Below, piece after piece: positions 23,786 to 35,044 of a stretch of 64,000 bases of DNA. The DNA is from Paraphysomonas bandaiensis (Eukaryota; Chrysophyceae), in assembly GCA_965644295.1 (NCBI GenBank), contig CBFFRP010000406.1:186001-250000 (forward strand), in the 5' to 3' direction. The position numbers and the translations under genes were made by a program. How positions within the stretch are numbered: the stretch's first letter is position 1; each line of letters starts with the position of its first letter. The notes beneath the pieces were generated by a model that worked only from the letters and a program-made list of their open reading frames with translations, was not told the origin of the DNA and did not search any database.

Positions 23786-26179
23786 CTACTTGCGTCTTCT
23801 TTTATCCCTTGGTCCCTCATTAATCACTTCAGTGGAACTCTTAACTTTCTCTCCAAGATTTCTCTTTCTCTGCTCCATATATGATAAACCAACCAATGAC
23901 TTTGTATAAATATCTGCTGCTTGTTGCGATGTATGCACATGCACTAACTTAATCGTATTGAACTGATTGGGATCCACGTGCTCTCTCACCATGTGATACT
24001 TAATCTCAATGTGCTTCGACTTCTTGTGAAACACTGGGTTTTCGGCCAAATCCTGGGCACTCTGACTGTCGATGAAGAATGGTGTGGGTTTGATGAGCCT
24101 CAACTTAATCTCACCCGTCACCCCCCGAACCCATAGCACTTCTTGGAGACCCGAGTAAATACACTGATACTCAGACTGCATGCTTGACGTTGCCACTGTC
24201 GTCTGCAGTTTGGACTGCCAGACTATAGGCCCTCCCGCTGCAAACCCAACGTACCCCGACGTGGACTTCCTGGAGAGCTGGTCTCCCGCCCAATCCGCGT
24301 CAGTAAACATATGGAAGTCGAACCGTCTACTCCCATATTGAATCCCTTTGTCAATAGAACCACGAATATATTGCCATACGTGTGTTAATAGCTTGCATAC
24401 TTCAATATTCACCTTATTACTGAACCGAGACAGTACTCCCACTGCATAGGCAATATCCGGCCTCGTGTTCATCGAGAGATATAGTAATGCACCTATCAGC
24501 GGCCGATATGGGAAGTTATCTACTATAAGCTGTTCCTCCTCGGTATGCTCATGCCGTGCCCCTTTTGCCACTAAATCCATTGCTTCCGCCGGTAGAGGAC
24601 TCTTCCGTACCTTTCGCGGTGACCCAAGATACTTTTCAAACTTTTCTAAGATCTTAGCCGCATATACTGATTGGTCAAGACGAATATACTCTGGCGTTCT
24701 TGTGACTCGAACATTCAGAAAATGTTCCATCTCGCCCATATCCTTCATATCAAACCGGGCACACAGTTGAGCTTTAATATCCTTCACTATGTTGACATCA
24801 CGACCTAACACTAGGATATCATCCACATATATCGTTAATAATATCAATTCATCGCCCTTATACTGATAATACAAACACGGGTCTAATACACATGGTTTAA
24901 AATGCATAGATCGTATGAATTTATCCAATGTTTTCCACCACGACCGCGGGGAACTCCGAAGCCCGTATAACGACTTCTTCAACTTAAAGCAGTACCCCTC
25001 AGGCAGCTGAAAGTCCGGAGTTGCCTTCATATATACATCCCCCTCTATATCTGCATATAGAAATGCGTTAGACACATCCAGTTGATGAATTACCATGTTC
25101 ATCACGAAAGCTATGGCGATTAACAGTCGCACTGTTACCCCCTTAACAACGGGTGCGAAATGGTTCGCCCAACCACTCGACTGCTGTCCACAACCGATTG
25201 CTACAAGACGAGCCTTATATCGGCGGACCTCTCCCTCCTTATCGTACTTCTTTCCATAGACGTACTTGGAGTGCAGTGGGACGACTCCGTCCGGTATACG
25301 AGTCACCTCCATGGTATCTCGCTTCGCCAAACCCTCTCGCTCTACACGGCGAGCTCGTCTCCACTCCCTGTGCTCGGCACTCTCCAAGGACTCACGATGT
25401 GTCTGAGGCACTGTCGACTCTTCCGCTGACATCCACACTGAGTCTGCCTCCTGTAAAAGGTCACTCACATCACTCTCATCACTCAAATGATGGATTTGTC
25501 CTAACACCGACACATTCGTTACCGTCCTTGGAGTTCTTGCGCGTTTGCCGTGCGGATGATTCTCGGCAGGGGTCCCTTCCCCCGAAGGTAATGCTGAGTC
25601 AGCCTGGGGCTGCACCTGCCCACTTTCCGACTGCTGTGGCACCACTCCGCTGATACCGCCGTCACGGTTGTCAGTAACTCTGGCCCTAACCACCCTCTGC
25701 GCAAGATCCTCTGTCATCTTCTTGATGTCAGCAATATGAATAGGAGTTTTATCCTCCACTTGAACCTGGTTACCAGTAACCAACGACCGGTATCCCACAA
25801 TAAGTCCCTTCCTTATCACCACTCTGTTAGTCTTGTATAGCAGACCACCATCCTCATGGTGCTTTCCGATAAGATACTCAAACTCACCCGGTTGACGAGC
25901 CTCGGGATCTATAGCCACTTGAGCCTCCTCCAGCTCTCTATAATAATCCTGAGACCTCTCAGGTACCGATTCATCAAATAATACATGTACAGAGTGTACT
26001 ACGGTGTCCCCCACTAGCACCTTGTATCCTTTTCGATCAGCTGGATACCCTATGAAATAACCTGTCATTGCTTTGTCCTCCCAGTCCTTCCTCCTGTCGG
26101 CCTTGGGTGTTAGCACATATGCTTTGCACCCCCATTTCCGTAGCCACGATAGGCTGGGAACGCTCCCCCTGGGACACAC
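23786..26179 (-). CDS. pol: Copia reverse transcriptase and RNase H
   Basis: This 797-codon frame carries the end of integrase (GCKAYV, GYFIGY), then the copia reverse transcriptase (KARLVAIGCGQ, LDVSNAFLYADI, LKKSLYGLRSSPR, catalytic YVDD). It closes with RNase H (DADWAGD, STSGY, SSMQSEYQ, HIEIKYHMVRE). All core catalytic motifs look intact. The annotated start is only where this frame opens. In a working element it would continue from the upstream gag-integrase frame, from which it is separated by a one-base phase change around 26160-26175. Confidence 0.93.
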   Translation of the reverse strand: MCPRGSVPSLSWLRKWGCKAYVLTPKADRRKDWEDKAMTGYFIGYPADRKGYKVLVGDTVVHSVHVLFDESVPERSQDYYRELEEAQVAIDPEARQPGEFEYLIGKHHEDGGLLYKTNRVVIRKGLIVGYRSLVTGNQVQVEDKTPIHIADIKKMTEDLAQRVVRARVTDNRDGGISGVVPQQSESGQVQPQADSALPSGEGTPAENHPHGKRARTPRTVTNVSVLGQIHHLSDESDVSDLLQEADSVWMSAEESTVPQTHRESLESAEHREWRRARRVEREGLAKRDTMEVTRIPDGVVPLHSKYVYGKKYDKEGEVRRYKARLVAIGCGQQSSGWANHFAPVVKGVTVRLLIAIAFVMNMVIHQLDVSNAFLYADIEGDVYMKATPDFQLPEGYCFKLKKSLYGLRSSPRSWWKTLDKFIRSMHFKPCVLDPCLYYQYKGDELILLTIYVDDILVLGRDVNIVKDIKAQLCARFDMKDMGEMEHFLNVRVTRTPEYIRLDQSVYAAKILEKFEKYLGSPRKVRKSPLPAEAMDLVAKGARHEHTEEEQLIVDNFPYRPLIGALLYLSMNTRPDIAYAVGVLSRFSNKVNIEVCKLLTHVWQYIRGSIDKGIQYGSRRFDFHMFTDADWAGDQLSRKSTSGYVGFAAGGPIVWQSKLQTTVATSSMQSEYQCIYSGLQEVLWVRGVTGEIKLRLIKPTPFFIDSQSAQDLAENPVFHKKSKHIEIKYHMVREHVDPNQFNTIKLVHVHTSQQAADIYTKSLVGLSYMEQRKRNLGEKVKSSTEVINEGPRDKRRRK

Positions 26180-28383
26180 TCATATGGAGACATCCATCCT
26201 TGCCACGTCCGAGTTGGCATTCGTCGCACAATGTAACATGCAGTTTGATAAGCATCAAACCAGAACGACTTTGGAAGTCCAGATGCCGTCAACATCGTCA
26301 GTGTCATCTCCCCAATTGTTCGGAATTTCCTCTCAGACACCGCGTTGAGCTCTGGCGTGTCTCGTGTTGTATGTGACACCCGAGTCCCATATCGCTGCAA
26401 CAGATACTCTCTTATCTGCTGACTAATAAGTTCGGATCCTCCATCGGCATGATACTCCACTATACGGTTCCACCCCTCGTACTTCACTAAGTGGACCTCG
26501 CACAAGTGTCGTAGACATTTGAACACCTCCTCTCCGCTTCGAGTCCTCAATCCATATTCCCATATCATCTTTGTTGCTAAGTCCGTAAATAGGAGCACGT
26601 ACTTATACCCTTGTCTGGATTCACAATTGAGATAGACGGAGATGTCCGCTGTTACTCTTTCCAGGAACCTGACTGCGCTTAGCTCTTCGTTGTCCCGTGA
26701 TTTGAACGAATGCCTGGTTATCTTCGCCTTGGCACACCATTTACACAGGGGTTTCTTGCAACTCTTCTCCTTTGCCTTCGAAAGGTGATGTCGTTGTAGT
26801 CCTGATCCTCTGAATAACATGTGTCGGTGAGCTTCTATTAACTTCGATTTCGAGACATGTCCAGTACGCTCATGTAAGCGATCCAACGCATCTTGTCCTG
26901 TATTATCCGACAAATTTACCTCCTCCATCTGATTGCACATAGACACATTTGGCAGATTTAACACCTCCATCAAGTCCACATACGGCATTCCTCCATGCTC
27001 ATCGTACTCTCCAGTCAACACCTCGTTTCCAGAGTCCAATTCCACGATTTTAGGCTTTCGAAGCAGTTGTAATCCGTATCCCATTGATCTCAGCATTCCT
27101 CCTGACACAATGTTCTTCACCGCTTCTTCACTAACTCTGATGTCTCTCCATTCCCCGAATGTACCAGTTCCCTGTGTCTCCAATTGAGAACCCTTTCTAG
27201 TTAGTTGGATTGCCCCAAACTCAGGAGTAAATGACTCCAGTGCAATTTTATCCTTTACTATAAACAGTCTTTTACTTGCACAACTGTCCAGATATACACG
27301 AGGTTCTTCCGACGTATCCACCGATAGCAAAACCTCTTCTCCAAACATATTCGCTTCATCATCCGACGACTCTCCGTCGTTGACGTATTTCTTCCATTCT
27401 GTCTCGAATTTCCTGTTCGATTTTCGAGGATTCTCATTATCCGGGTTTTTTATGTTCTTCCGTTTTTTCGACTTGCACTGTCGGGCTTTATGACTAAAAT
27501 CTCCACAGATATGACAACCAGTATAATCCTTTGACCCTGGCTGCTGCACACTCTTCGAAGCCTTTTCCTTTGTCTTCCCTTTTCTTTTGAACTTATCCAT
27601 TTTTCTTTGTCGTTCCTTAGCATAACAATTCGCTGCTACATGTCCCTTCTTCCGACAAAATGAACAAACCACTGGCTCCTTCGACGCCGTAAAATTGATC
27701 TCTTCAGATTTGTCTCCCTTTAGTTTCTTCAGCTGCGTCATAGCCTCGTCATACTCTTCACAAGCCTCTTTCACCGAATCAAATGTAGTTGTTGCTTTAG
27801 GCATCATCGCTACCGACATCCATAAATCATGTAATTCCTCTATCTGCAGCGCTGCTTTTATCTTTGCTAATTTACTTGCCTCTGTCTGCGGTTGTCCCAA
27901 TTTTATGAGCTTCTGGATTATACCGTTCAGTCGATCTACCCCAACAGACACCTTTTCCCCCGGCCTTATTTTGAACGAATGGTATTCTGCCGTAGTCTTC
28001 TCCAATACAGTCCCAATCTCGCCTCTGAACCTATCAACCAGTGTCTGAAGGAGCTCACTGGATAACACCTCCTTAGCAGGATCATCAGCAGGTAAAATTG
28101 CCTTCCCCTCCAAATATTGATTGGCTACCTCCAACACATCAGGGTCATGCTCGCAAGCCTCCCAAATAGTACTAACACAGGTATCATTACGCTCTCTCCA
28201 TGACTCTAAATTCCTTCCTCCGGCTGGCGGGTCCTCCAAGCCAAGATGGTTTCGGTTTTTCTTCATTAGATGCATCTTGATTTTTCTCGCTGAATAGTCT
28301 GCTTGGTTCTTGTCAAACCGTAGCTTCTTGTCATCTTCCCCATCCCTACAACTACCATCCGCTACCATAACAGAAGTTGACAT
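26110..28383 (-). CDS. gag-int: Copia gag, protease and integrase
   Basis: The 757-codon frame holds Gag with two CCHC zinc knuckles (CSFCRKKGHVAANC and CHICGDFSHKARQC). Next is a protease site reading LDSCAS, where most elements have DSG or DTG. Then come the gag-pre-integrase zinc motif (H..H..CKWC) and the integrase core with D (TADISV), D (YHADGGSE) and E (NAVSERKFR). It ends soon after at a stop at 26110 because of the frameshift. The first ATG (28383) lies inside the 5' LTR; a second (28368) overlaps the LTR/primer-site junction. So the reading frame appears to run through the primer-binding site, which is unusual. Confidence 0.93.
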   Translation of the reverse strand: MSTSVMVADGSCRDGEDDKKLRFDKNQADYSARKIKMHLMKKNRNHLGLEDPPAGGRNLESWRERNDTCVSTIWEACEHDPDVLEVANQYLEGKAILPADDPAKEVLSSELLQTLVDRFRGEIGTVLEKTTAEYHSFKIRPGEKVSVGVDRLNGIIQKLIKLGQPQTEASKLAKIKAALQIEELHDLWMSVAMMPKATTTFDSVKEACEEYDEAMTQLKKLKGDKSEEINFTASKEPVVCSFCRKKGHVAANCYAKERQRKMDKFKRKGKTKEKASKSVQQPGSKDYTGCHICGDFSHKARQCKSKKRKNIKNPDNENPRKSNRKFETEWKKYVNDGESSDDEANMFGEEVLLSVDTSEEPRVYLDSCASKRLFIVKDKIALESFTPEFGAIQLTRKGSQLETQGTGTFGEWRDIRVSEEAVKNIVSGGMLRSMGYGLQLLRKPKIVELDSGNEVLTGEYDEHGGMPYVDLMEVLNLPNVSMCNQMEEVNLSDNTGQDALDRLHERTGHVSKSKLIEAHRHMLFRGSGLQRHHLSKAKEKSCKKPLCKWCAKAKITRHSFKSRDNEELSAVRFLERVTADISVYLNCESRQGYKYVLLFTDLATKMIWEYGLRTRSGEEVFKCLRHLCEVHLVKYEGWNRIVEYHADGGSELISQQIREYLLQRYGTRVSHTTRDTPELNAVSERKFRTIGEMTLTMLTASGLPKSFWFDAYQTACYIVRRMPTRTWQGWMSPYECVPGGAFPAYRGYGNGGAKHMC
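28355..28367 (-). other. Primer-binding site, initiator Met tRNA type
   Basis: TGGTAGCGGATGG follows the 5' LTR end on the minus strand. TGGTAGC is complementary to the 3' end (GCTACCA) of eukaryotic initiator methionine tRNA, the common primer of copia elements. The match beyond seven bases is imperfect. Confidence 0.7.
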
Positions 28384-28519
28384 TATTTGCTAAGGTTTAC
28401 TATTCTCAACTGATAAGATGAAATTATAAACATTACATGATAAAGAACCTAAGTTGTGTTCGATGTGTTCAACACCATTCATTTACTACTATAGTGTACA
28501 AACCACACACTCAGTGATC
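28368..28519 (-). repeat. 5' LTR of copia element, U3 side missing
   Basis: These 152 bp match 23370-23521 of the 3' LTR, apparently perfectly. The first ~141 bp of the LTR (from TGTTGAGACC on) are absent; beyond 28519 the sequence is unrelated. The break lies at GATCACTGAG. Confidence 0.9.
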
Positions 28520-30772
28520 ATCTGTTATTCCACACTTCGAAAAAGCTTAATAATCTCGTCACTAATTTGAATTCAACAATGACCGAGTAGGCGCAAAAGT
28601 TGTTGCCGTCTTGTGTTTACGTGAGTTTGAAATTCGACAAAACAGAAGAATAGCCTACATACGCATCAATGAATCAACATAATGAACATACATTACATCA
28701 ATGTGTAATTATTCCTATTAATAGTTACGAAAGTCTGTGATTTCAGACATTTTCACATGCAAATACATCACATTCATCGTCTCAATCAAAGTCTGAAGAG
28801 ACTTCAAAGCCTCCGTCATCTCATGGGGGTTGAACCAAACTATCTTTATTGTTGAACTAATTAATATAGTTAGACGAAGTCCTCACCAAGAATTACTTCA
28901 TTGGCAATGCTAACCAATAAATGATTGCTCATTTTTTCTTAAATTGTTCTGACATAAAACTATATTAGCATAGATCTTGTAGGTCACTTGTAGGAATTAT
29001 GAAAAGTGGGGTCAGAGATATGTCGACATAGAGCGGAAGACTTATATAGACATGAGAAATAGCCCATTATTGCCCCCAGCTATGTGTGTAATGTGTAGAC
29101 AGTTCGTTCTGTCAACATTGTTTTCAGCTATGTGCTGAATCGTCCTTTGTTAAAGTCAGGAAAATGTCCTGTTTACGAGCCTATTGGGATCTCTCAAGTT
29201 AACATCAATTAAGCTGGAAGAGTATATTTAGTACACGGAAGCAACATATCTACCAGGAATCGTGGTGAGGGAGCCATCAACGATGAAACTATCTATGTAC
29301 CATCATCATGCACCTCTTCATGCACAAACTATGAACTGAACTCTGTTGAAGTTTTAGTCAAAATGCATCAGACAAGAAAATACCTCGTGAAATGATAAAA
29401 AAAACTCTATCAAAAGTGAATTATAGTTATATTTAACCACGGGCAATAAGGAGTCTATATCGTCCCGCGCTCAAAATTCTGAAACGAAGGCGAAAAGCCC
29501 GAGTTTTAAAATTTAGACAAGGGACGATACTTCTTATCCCTAGGTTAAATTGTAGCTTACCCTCATGATGTTGGAAACTTAATAATATTAGACTGTAGAG
29601 CTATTAGTGGCTTGCTATCTGTAATATGAAATAGGTGTTTCCTGATTAACATATTAAGAAAAAGAAATGAGAATACATAATATATATTGAATGTGTATAC
29701 TGTATATACTTTGAGAATAGAAATTAAACTATACTGTAGATCAACTCAAACAATAACCCCCAAATTTATATATAATAGCTACAACAAATGCACTCCTATC
29801 ACAGAAGGATACTGAGGGAATGGCAACTGCGAGGTGTTGAAATTCGTACATATGTGTGATGATGAATGTGAACAGTGGTAGTCGCGCGAAAGGCATTGCC
29901 TTAATTAGCATCATCATCACATTTATATACAATACTATACAATGCGCTTAACCTTCTCTCCTAGTGCACCTGATTGAATGATGTGTGTATGATATGAGGT
30001 ACACAATATCCTTATAAGCACAATGCGACCCAAACCCTGAAAAAACTGGATGCTACTGCATCTGATATGACACTTAAACTCTCCTGAAACATTCTTGAAG
30101 TTGTTTGAAGTCCTGGTTATGAAGATAGATTACTTGCAGACCTCATTATGATATTCTACAACAGACGAAAAGGATGGAATATAACTTGGAGTGCTATATG
30201 ACCTGCTTTGGATAGTTTGCTCATGATTGTGGTTTCTCTATAAAACTGTGTACTCTAATGAAATCACATACAATACATGACTGTCAATATCATAAGAAAG
30301 ATAGAAGTGACCTTCTGTTGAGCCGAATATTGAAGTTGAATGTGAATATTTGCCCGGTGCTGATATGAGCGCCCTGTTGAGACGAAATCAGGTCAAAAAA
30401 ATCAGGATAATATTTGTATTCAACATTCAACAATGAGTTATTGGTTATTGGCATGACGTTTAGGGCTTTTCATTTATTTGACAAGGTATTTACACTATAA
30501 CTGGTATTTCAGCATTTCAGCCATCTAATCGCACTGCACTATGTATCACAATACCGCTCACACTTGAAAATTAGCAACTACATTAAGATTGTTGAATAAT
30601 TCTCACACAAGAAATAGGTAACAAGTATATATTAATTAACAGGACACTTCCGCAATTGGAACCAGTACAATACTATAACCAGTTATTGAAAATGCATATA
30701 TCATGGATTTATGACATTGTACGCACACGTATTGCAACAAATATTCGCACAACTGGTCCTGCTAATACAGAC
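28520..30772. other. Intergenic region with a dispersed repeat
   Basis: No gene is seen in 2.25 kb of AT-rich DNA between the copia element and the SNF7 3' end. It contains one inverted copy of dispersed repeat family 1 (29433-29870). The remainder has only short unsupported frames. Confidence 0.5.
29433..29870 (-). repeat. Dispersed repeat family 1, copy A, with hairpin end
   Basis: On the minus strand this matches 35045-35475 and 63060-63420, sharing ACCTCGCAGTTGC, CCCTCAGTATCCTTCTGTG, the TTTGGGGGTT region and the terminal block. The terminal block 29433-29548 has inverted ends: TTAACC...ATCGTCCC against GGGACGAT...GGTTAA. That is like a MITE or a hairpin-ended non-autonomous element. No open frame is seen. 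Confidence 0.7.
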
Positions 30773-31702
30773 CTACGCCATCATGCTGGCCTGAAGTTCA
30801 CGCAGGGCAGCTTCATCTTCGGACTCCTGCGTTGATTGGCTTTGTGGAATCTACAGACACAAATACGAAACTTAAAAAAGAAAAATATATATATTCGGCT
30901 ATGCACCTGGACTTGTGTCGCTGGTGCATCGGGGAAGTTGAAAACTGATTGCTGTGTGGCCGGTTGGCTAGCAGGCTGGGCTTGTGCCGGGGTTGCCTCC
31001 TGCTCCAACTCCATATCTTGCAACTCGCGGAGCAGCTCATCCTGAGCACAAAACATGTTAATTGCTGTATTATTTGCAAAGTATATAGCCCCACATCTTC
31101 ATATTCATATTCTGTCGGAACTTCGGATATAACGTCTTGCAGCTCTTTAGCCATATCTTTTGCTTCTTTCATTTCGTCCATAATATCGAACGCTTGATCG
31201 GCATCCCTGCAAAAAATATAAGGCAGATATACAATACATTCTCCAAAATACTGACATGCCGCCATTAATATTCTTAAGGGCAGTTGTACTAGCCTTGAAA
31301 GAATCGACCACCCTTGCGTTCATAGCTGCTGACTCCAGCGTCGATATTTGTAATTCCAGATTCTGTCGAGTCCCTTGCAATTTGTTAACATCAGCCTCGA
31401 GCATTTTTGCTCTTTTCATGATATTCAAGGCGCCCTTCTTATCATTTTTCTTTAATTTCACGGCTGCTTCCTTGTGAAGTGCATCTATTCTGCTGGTCAA
31501 GTGCTGCTCTCTGAATGATGATCAGTGAACGAGAACAACTGCATTCTATCAACGGGTTACCTTTTGTCAATCGTTGCGATAGATTCATTCAATTGATGAA
31601 TAGCACTCTCAGTTGTGGGCTTTGGAGCGGCAGGCTTCTTTTTCCCAAACAAATTCTATACATCTGATTAAACGACAGTTCATATTTATTCATACGTACC
31701 AT
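30773..31702 (-). CDS. SNF7/CHMP4 ESCRT-III subunit
   Basis: The exons are 31702-31700 (the ATG alone), 31655-31561, 31510-31256, 31206-31095, 31041-30907 and 30850-30773, giving 225 residues. The family core is clear: a basic N-terminal helical region (NLFGKKKP, then LKKNDKKGALNIMKRAK), the helical hairpin, the acidic DADQAFDIMDEMKEAKD and DELLRELQDMELEQE region, and a Gln/Ala-rich tail. It ends in a last helix (DEAALRELQAS) that may be a Vps4-binding MIM. Snf7 forms the membrane-remodelling polymer of ESCRT-III in multivesicular bodies, cytokinesis and membrane repair. The third exon uses donor GTCAGT, chosen because it alone keeps frame. The first coding exon is just the start codon, which is odd but gives the expected short N-terminus. 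Confidence 0.92.
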
Positions 31703-32342
31703 GATACCCACAGTTAAAAGTAAGCACAGATGAGTAAGGAGGTTTAATTATATCGCTATTATACAGTGTTGGACAGTGATTTAATTCCTATTGACACCAG
31801 TGTGAATGTAGCTCAAAGGCATGCCTTTGTACTGCTGTATGTATAGCACAGTATATATACATATCATATGATCATAGTGCAGGTGTGTGTATGTATCAGT
31901 AGAAGATGAGAGGAATGTACCACTAGAACGACGACGTACGCTCTGTACTGTATACCACGTATACCTGTAGTTGGAAATTTTCTAGATATTCAACACTTTC
32001 GTGTGTGAATGCCTGAGCTGTGTGCTGCTCGTGAGGACGAACTGAAAAGAGTGCCTTGCTGCTGGTCCTTTCGTTTCAGTTTTACTACTTGTATATGTGC
32101 ACAACGGACTGCCCACTTTCTGTTTTTTGATTCTTCAGCAGAAGTGAGTGTGTCTGTATGTATGGGTGTGTAGGTGGTGTGTGTGTGTAGAGTATACACA
32201 GTCCTCTATAGTTAGAGTTCCGGCCGACTGTCAAGTAGATAACATTAACATCAAGACACAGAGAGGGCAGGTGTGGAAGATATTAGCCTTCATACATGGA
32301 GTTGAATCTGTAATCACATTTGTCGATTAGTTAGCCTGTGAA
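31703..32342. promoter_or_regulatory. Bidirectional region, SNF7 and EGF-like gene
   Basis: This 640-bp divergent spacer holds ACAGCAG (minus strand, 31832-31838), about 130 bp before the SNF7 ATG. It has two GTATAC palindromes at 31950-31955 and 31959-31964, and CAGCAG near 32135. They recur in other promoters of the window. Confidence 0.45.
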
Positions 32343-34720
32343 ATGTACAGTGTGAGGGCGCTGTGTCTCCTCTCCGCTCTATTCTATTCATGTCGTGTAG
32401 TGTTATCAGCGTGCCCTAATAACTGTATGGGACATGGCCAGTGCGACAAATATGGACGGTAGGTTGTTTCTATCGTGTTGTTTGAAGTAACAGTGCCTCT
32501 ATTAGATGCACGTGTTCGGATGGTTATCAGGGAGCGGACTGTTCAGAGCGAATATGCCCATATGGACATGCGTGGTCCGATGACGCCACCGCCACCGACA
32601 CAGCACATGCTCTAGCCGAGTGCTCAAATCGAGGTATTTGCGATCGATCGGATGGTACGAAACTTTCTGCTTTGCTGCGTTTCCCTCACTGATTCGTAGG
32701 AACATGTGATTGTATGGAGGGCTTCACCGGGACTGCTTGCGAACGGCTCAAGTGCGAAGATGGATGCAATGGCTTTGGCGTGTGCGCGACGTTATCTAAG
32801 ATCGCTGAGGATACTAGGTACTTTTATTTATTTTTCATTTCTGTGTACTAAAAATGGAATTCAGGGACGAGTTGTCTCAGTCTTTTCGATATGACGAGAT
32901 ATGGGACGCAGACAAAATCATGGCTTGTATTTGTGACATTGGGCATTCTGGCTACGACTGTAGCGAGTGGGTTTGTCCCAATGGCGATGACCCGCTCACC
33001 AAAGGCCAGGTGAATGAGGTCCAGCTCATTAAATGCGTGGCCACCACTGGAAACTTCGTGTTATACTACAAGTACGATAATTACGTCTGACTCTGATTCA
33101 CTACGCTAACGTCGTGTACCGTGCAGGGGACTTCCATCGAAGACAATTGCCTACAATGCAAACAAAGCCGACATTGAGGCGGCTCTGGAGCACATCAGCC
33201 TTATCACTGACGTTGCTGTATCCTTTTCTCAGCCGAACTCTCCAGCCTGCAGTCCTGATATCAACATCATTAAGGTGGAGTTTCTCGAGCAGTTCGGACC
33301 CCTGCCACCGTTAGTGGCTGAGATGGGTGAGAGCATGAGTCTCGGAGGTGGTGCAATATATGTGTCGGCCGATGGAAGCACTTGTTTCGATGATAAAGAT
33401 GGAACTGTGTTCAAATCTATCAAAGGTACCAAGGAGGCTGATGCCTGTGCTGGGCGAGGATTTTGCAACACTGATACAGGCATTTGTTCTTGTTACGACA
33501 CCAATGGTGACGCATACATGTCTTCCGATGGTTATGGAAACGCGGGAATTCGCGGCGATTGTGGATACTTCAGGGCCGAGAGTGTGAGCTCATGTCCTGG
33601 GTATTTACAGTGTTCTGGTCATGGCGTGTGCGACTCAGAGGGGGGAACCTTTCGGTGCTCCTGCTCCGAGGGTTGGTCTGGCGGAGACTGCTCCGAACGT
33701 GAATGTCCCAAGGGTTTATCTTGGTCTTCTTATCCCTCGGAAGACAACAAGGGGCATGATAAGTATAGTGTGTGCTCTGACATGGGCATTTGCGACAGAG
33801 AGTCAGGAACCTGCAAGTGTCAGGCTGCCTTTTACGGACAGGCATGTGAATACATGGCGTGCGGAGGCGGTTTGGAGGCACCTTGTCATGGCCATGGCCG
33901 ATGCATGTCTATGAATGAGCTCGCGATATGGGATGACTTCAATGGTGACGCCACGGACTTCACCTACGGGACCGACCCCAATAACCCGCACACTTGGGAT
34001 GGCCACAGAGTTTTTGGGTGTAAGTGTGATGAAGGCTACACTGGATACGATTGCAGCCTCAGGGAGTGTCCCCGCGGTGATGACCCGGGTACATACGATG
34101 ACTCTGTGGAAATACAGGTGCTACGCTGTTTGGCAGACGGGGGCACTTTTAAGCTCGGCTTCAGACAAGAGGTCACAGATGAGATCGCGTGGAACGCCTC
34201 CTCTAGCGCTGTTGAGTCTGCTCTAGAAAATCTCGGCACTTTGAGTGACCTTAACGTCACCTTTGTGAATGGCACCCATGCTTGTAACACAAGTGGTGAG
34301 GTTTATATGGTTGTGTCGTTTGACACAATTCACTCAGATTTACCTGCGCTCAAGATATTCACTGACGACCTCGTGGATGACGTGAACCACAATGGTAACC
34401 CTGGAACCGGATCGATAGAATTAGCGGTCGATGGGGAGCAACTCGGTGGACTAACTAGTGTGAAGGGCACAACTGAAAACGCATACTGCAATAACAGAGG
34501 TAGCTTGTTTGGCAGCGCATTGTATTGATAATCTAATATGTGTTAAGGGTTGTGTGATTTCACCACTGGCACGTGCCACTGCTTCGAGAATTGGGCGAGC
34601 AGCAACGGAAAGGGAGATGTGGGGAATCGTGGCGACTGTGGATACAGGAATCAAATCAACACCAATGGTAATAAGTTGCCTGTTAATCATGCTCTGGAAT
34701 ACCAAAAGTCTATTAAGTAA
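32343..34720 (+). CDS. Secreted or surface EGF-like repeat protein
   Basis: The exons are 32343-32458, 32506-32654, 32700-32817, 32865-33071, 33127-34499 and 34548-34720, giving 711 residues. A signal peptide (LCLLSALFYSC region) is followed by tenascin-type EGF motifs of the form C-x3-C-x2-HGxC...C-C-x8-C. Two larger modules of about 130 residues, each starting PxGDDP, separate EGF groups. They share a pattern: a Cys-bearing strand, GTFxLxF or NFVLYY, then xNAxxxxxEAAL. N-glycosylation sites are present (NVT, NGT). There is no transmembrane segment, so it is secreted or wall/matrix associated. Related multi-EGF proteins are common in stramenopiles and haptophytes, mostly without known function. 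The exon joining 34548 to the stop is the least certain; a further splice after 34665 is possible. Confidence 0.82.
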
Positions 34721-35044
34721 AGAGCATTTCATACCAGTCATTGCGTAAGGAGACGCTGGGATATTTGGATGTCGACACTAGTATTTATGGGTAGCATGTA
34801 ATGATGTTATGTAAATAATTATGATACTATTCAAAGTGTGAGATGTGATGACAACCCTACCCGTAGATGTGAACACTGCATCTGTTGTACATATTCCACG
34901 ATATTTTCTGTCAAACAGGATATATACTTATCCCCATTTAGTCTCAAATAAGGTGTTTTTTGACCTGAATTGGGCTCAACAGAACGCACATATTAGCACC
35001 AAGCAATATTGTTATAGATTATGCTAATGACAACACAACTTTTT

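Larger units (their letters stand above)
23370..28519 (-). mobile_element. Ty1/copia LTR retrotransposon, 5' LTR truncated, one frameshift
   Basis: The element reads on the minus strand as truncated 5' LTR, primer-binding site, gag-protease-integrase frame, reverse transcriptase-RNase H frame, polypurine tract, full 3' LTR. The integrase-before-RT order makes it Ty1/copia (Pseudoviridae-type), not gypsy. The 152 bp shared by the two LTRs look identical by eye, so the insertion is young. A frameshift near 26160-26175 splits the polyprotein just after the integrase core. It sits 372 bp downstream of ATAD3 and runs towards it. No target-site duplication is visible, as expected when one end is lost. 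Confidence 0.93.

Noticed and set aside
25153-25653. Plus-strand 166-codon frame inside the copia element
   Set aside because: It lies opposite reverse transcriptase coding sequence with intact motifs; it is a shadow frame.
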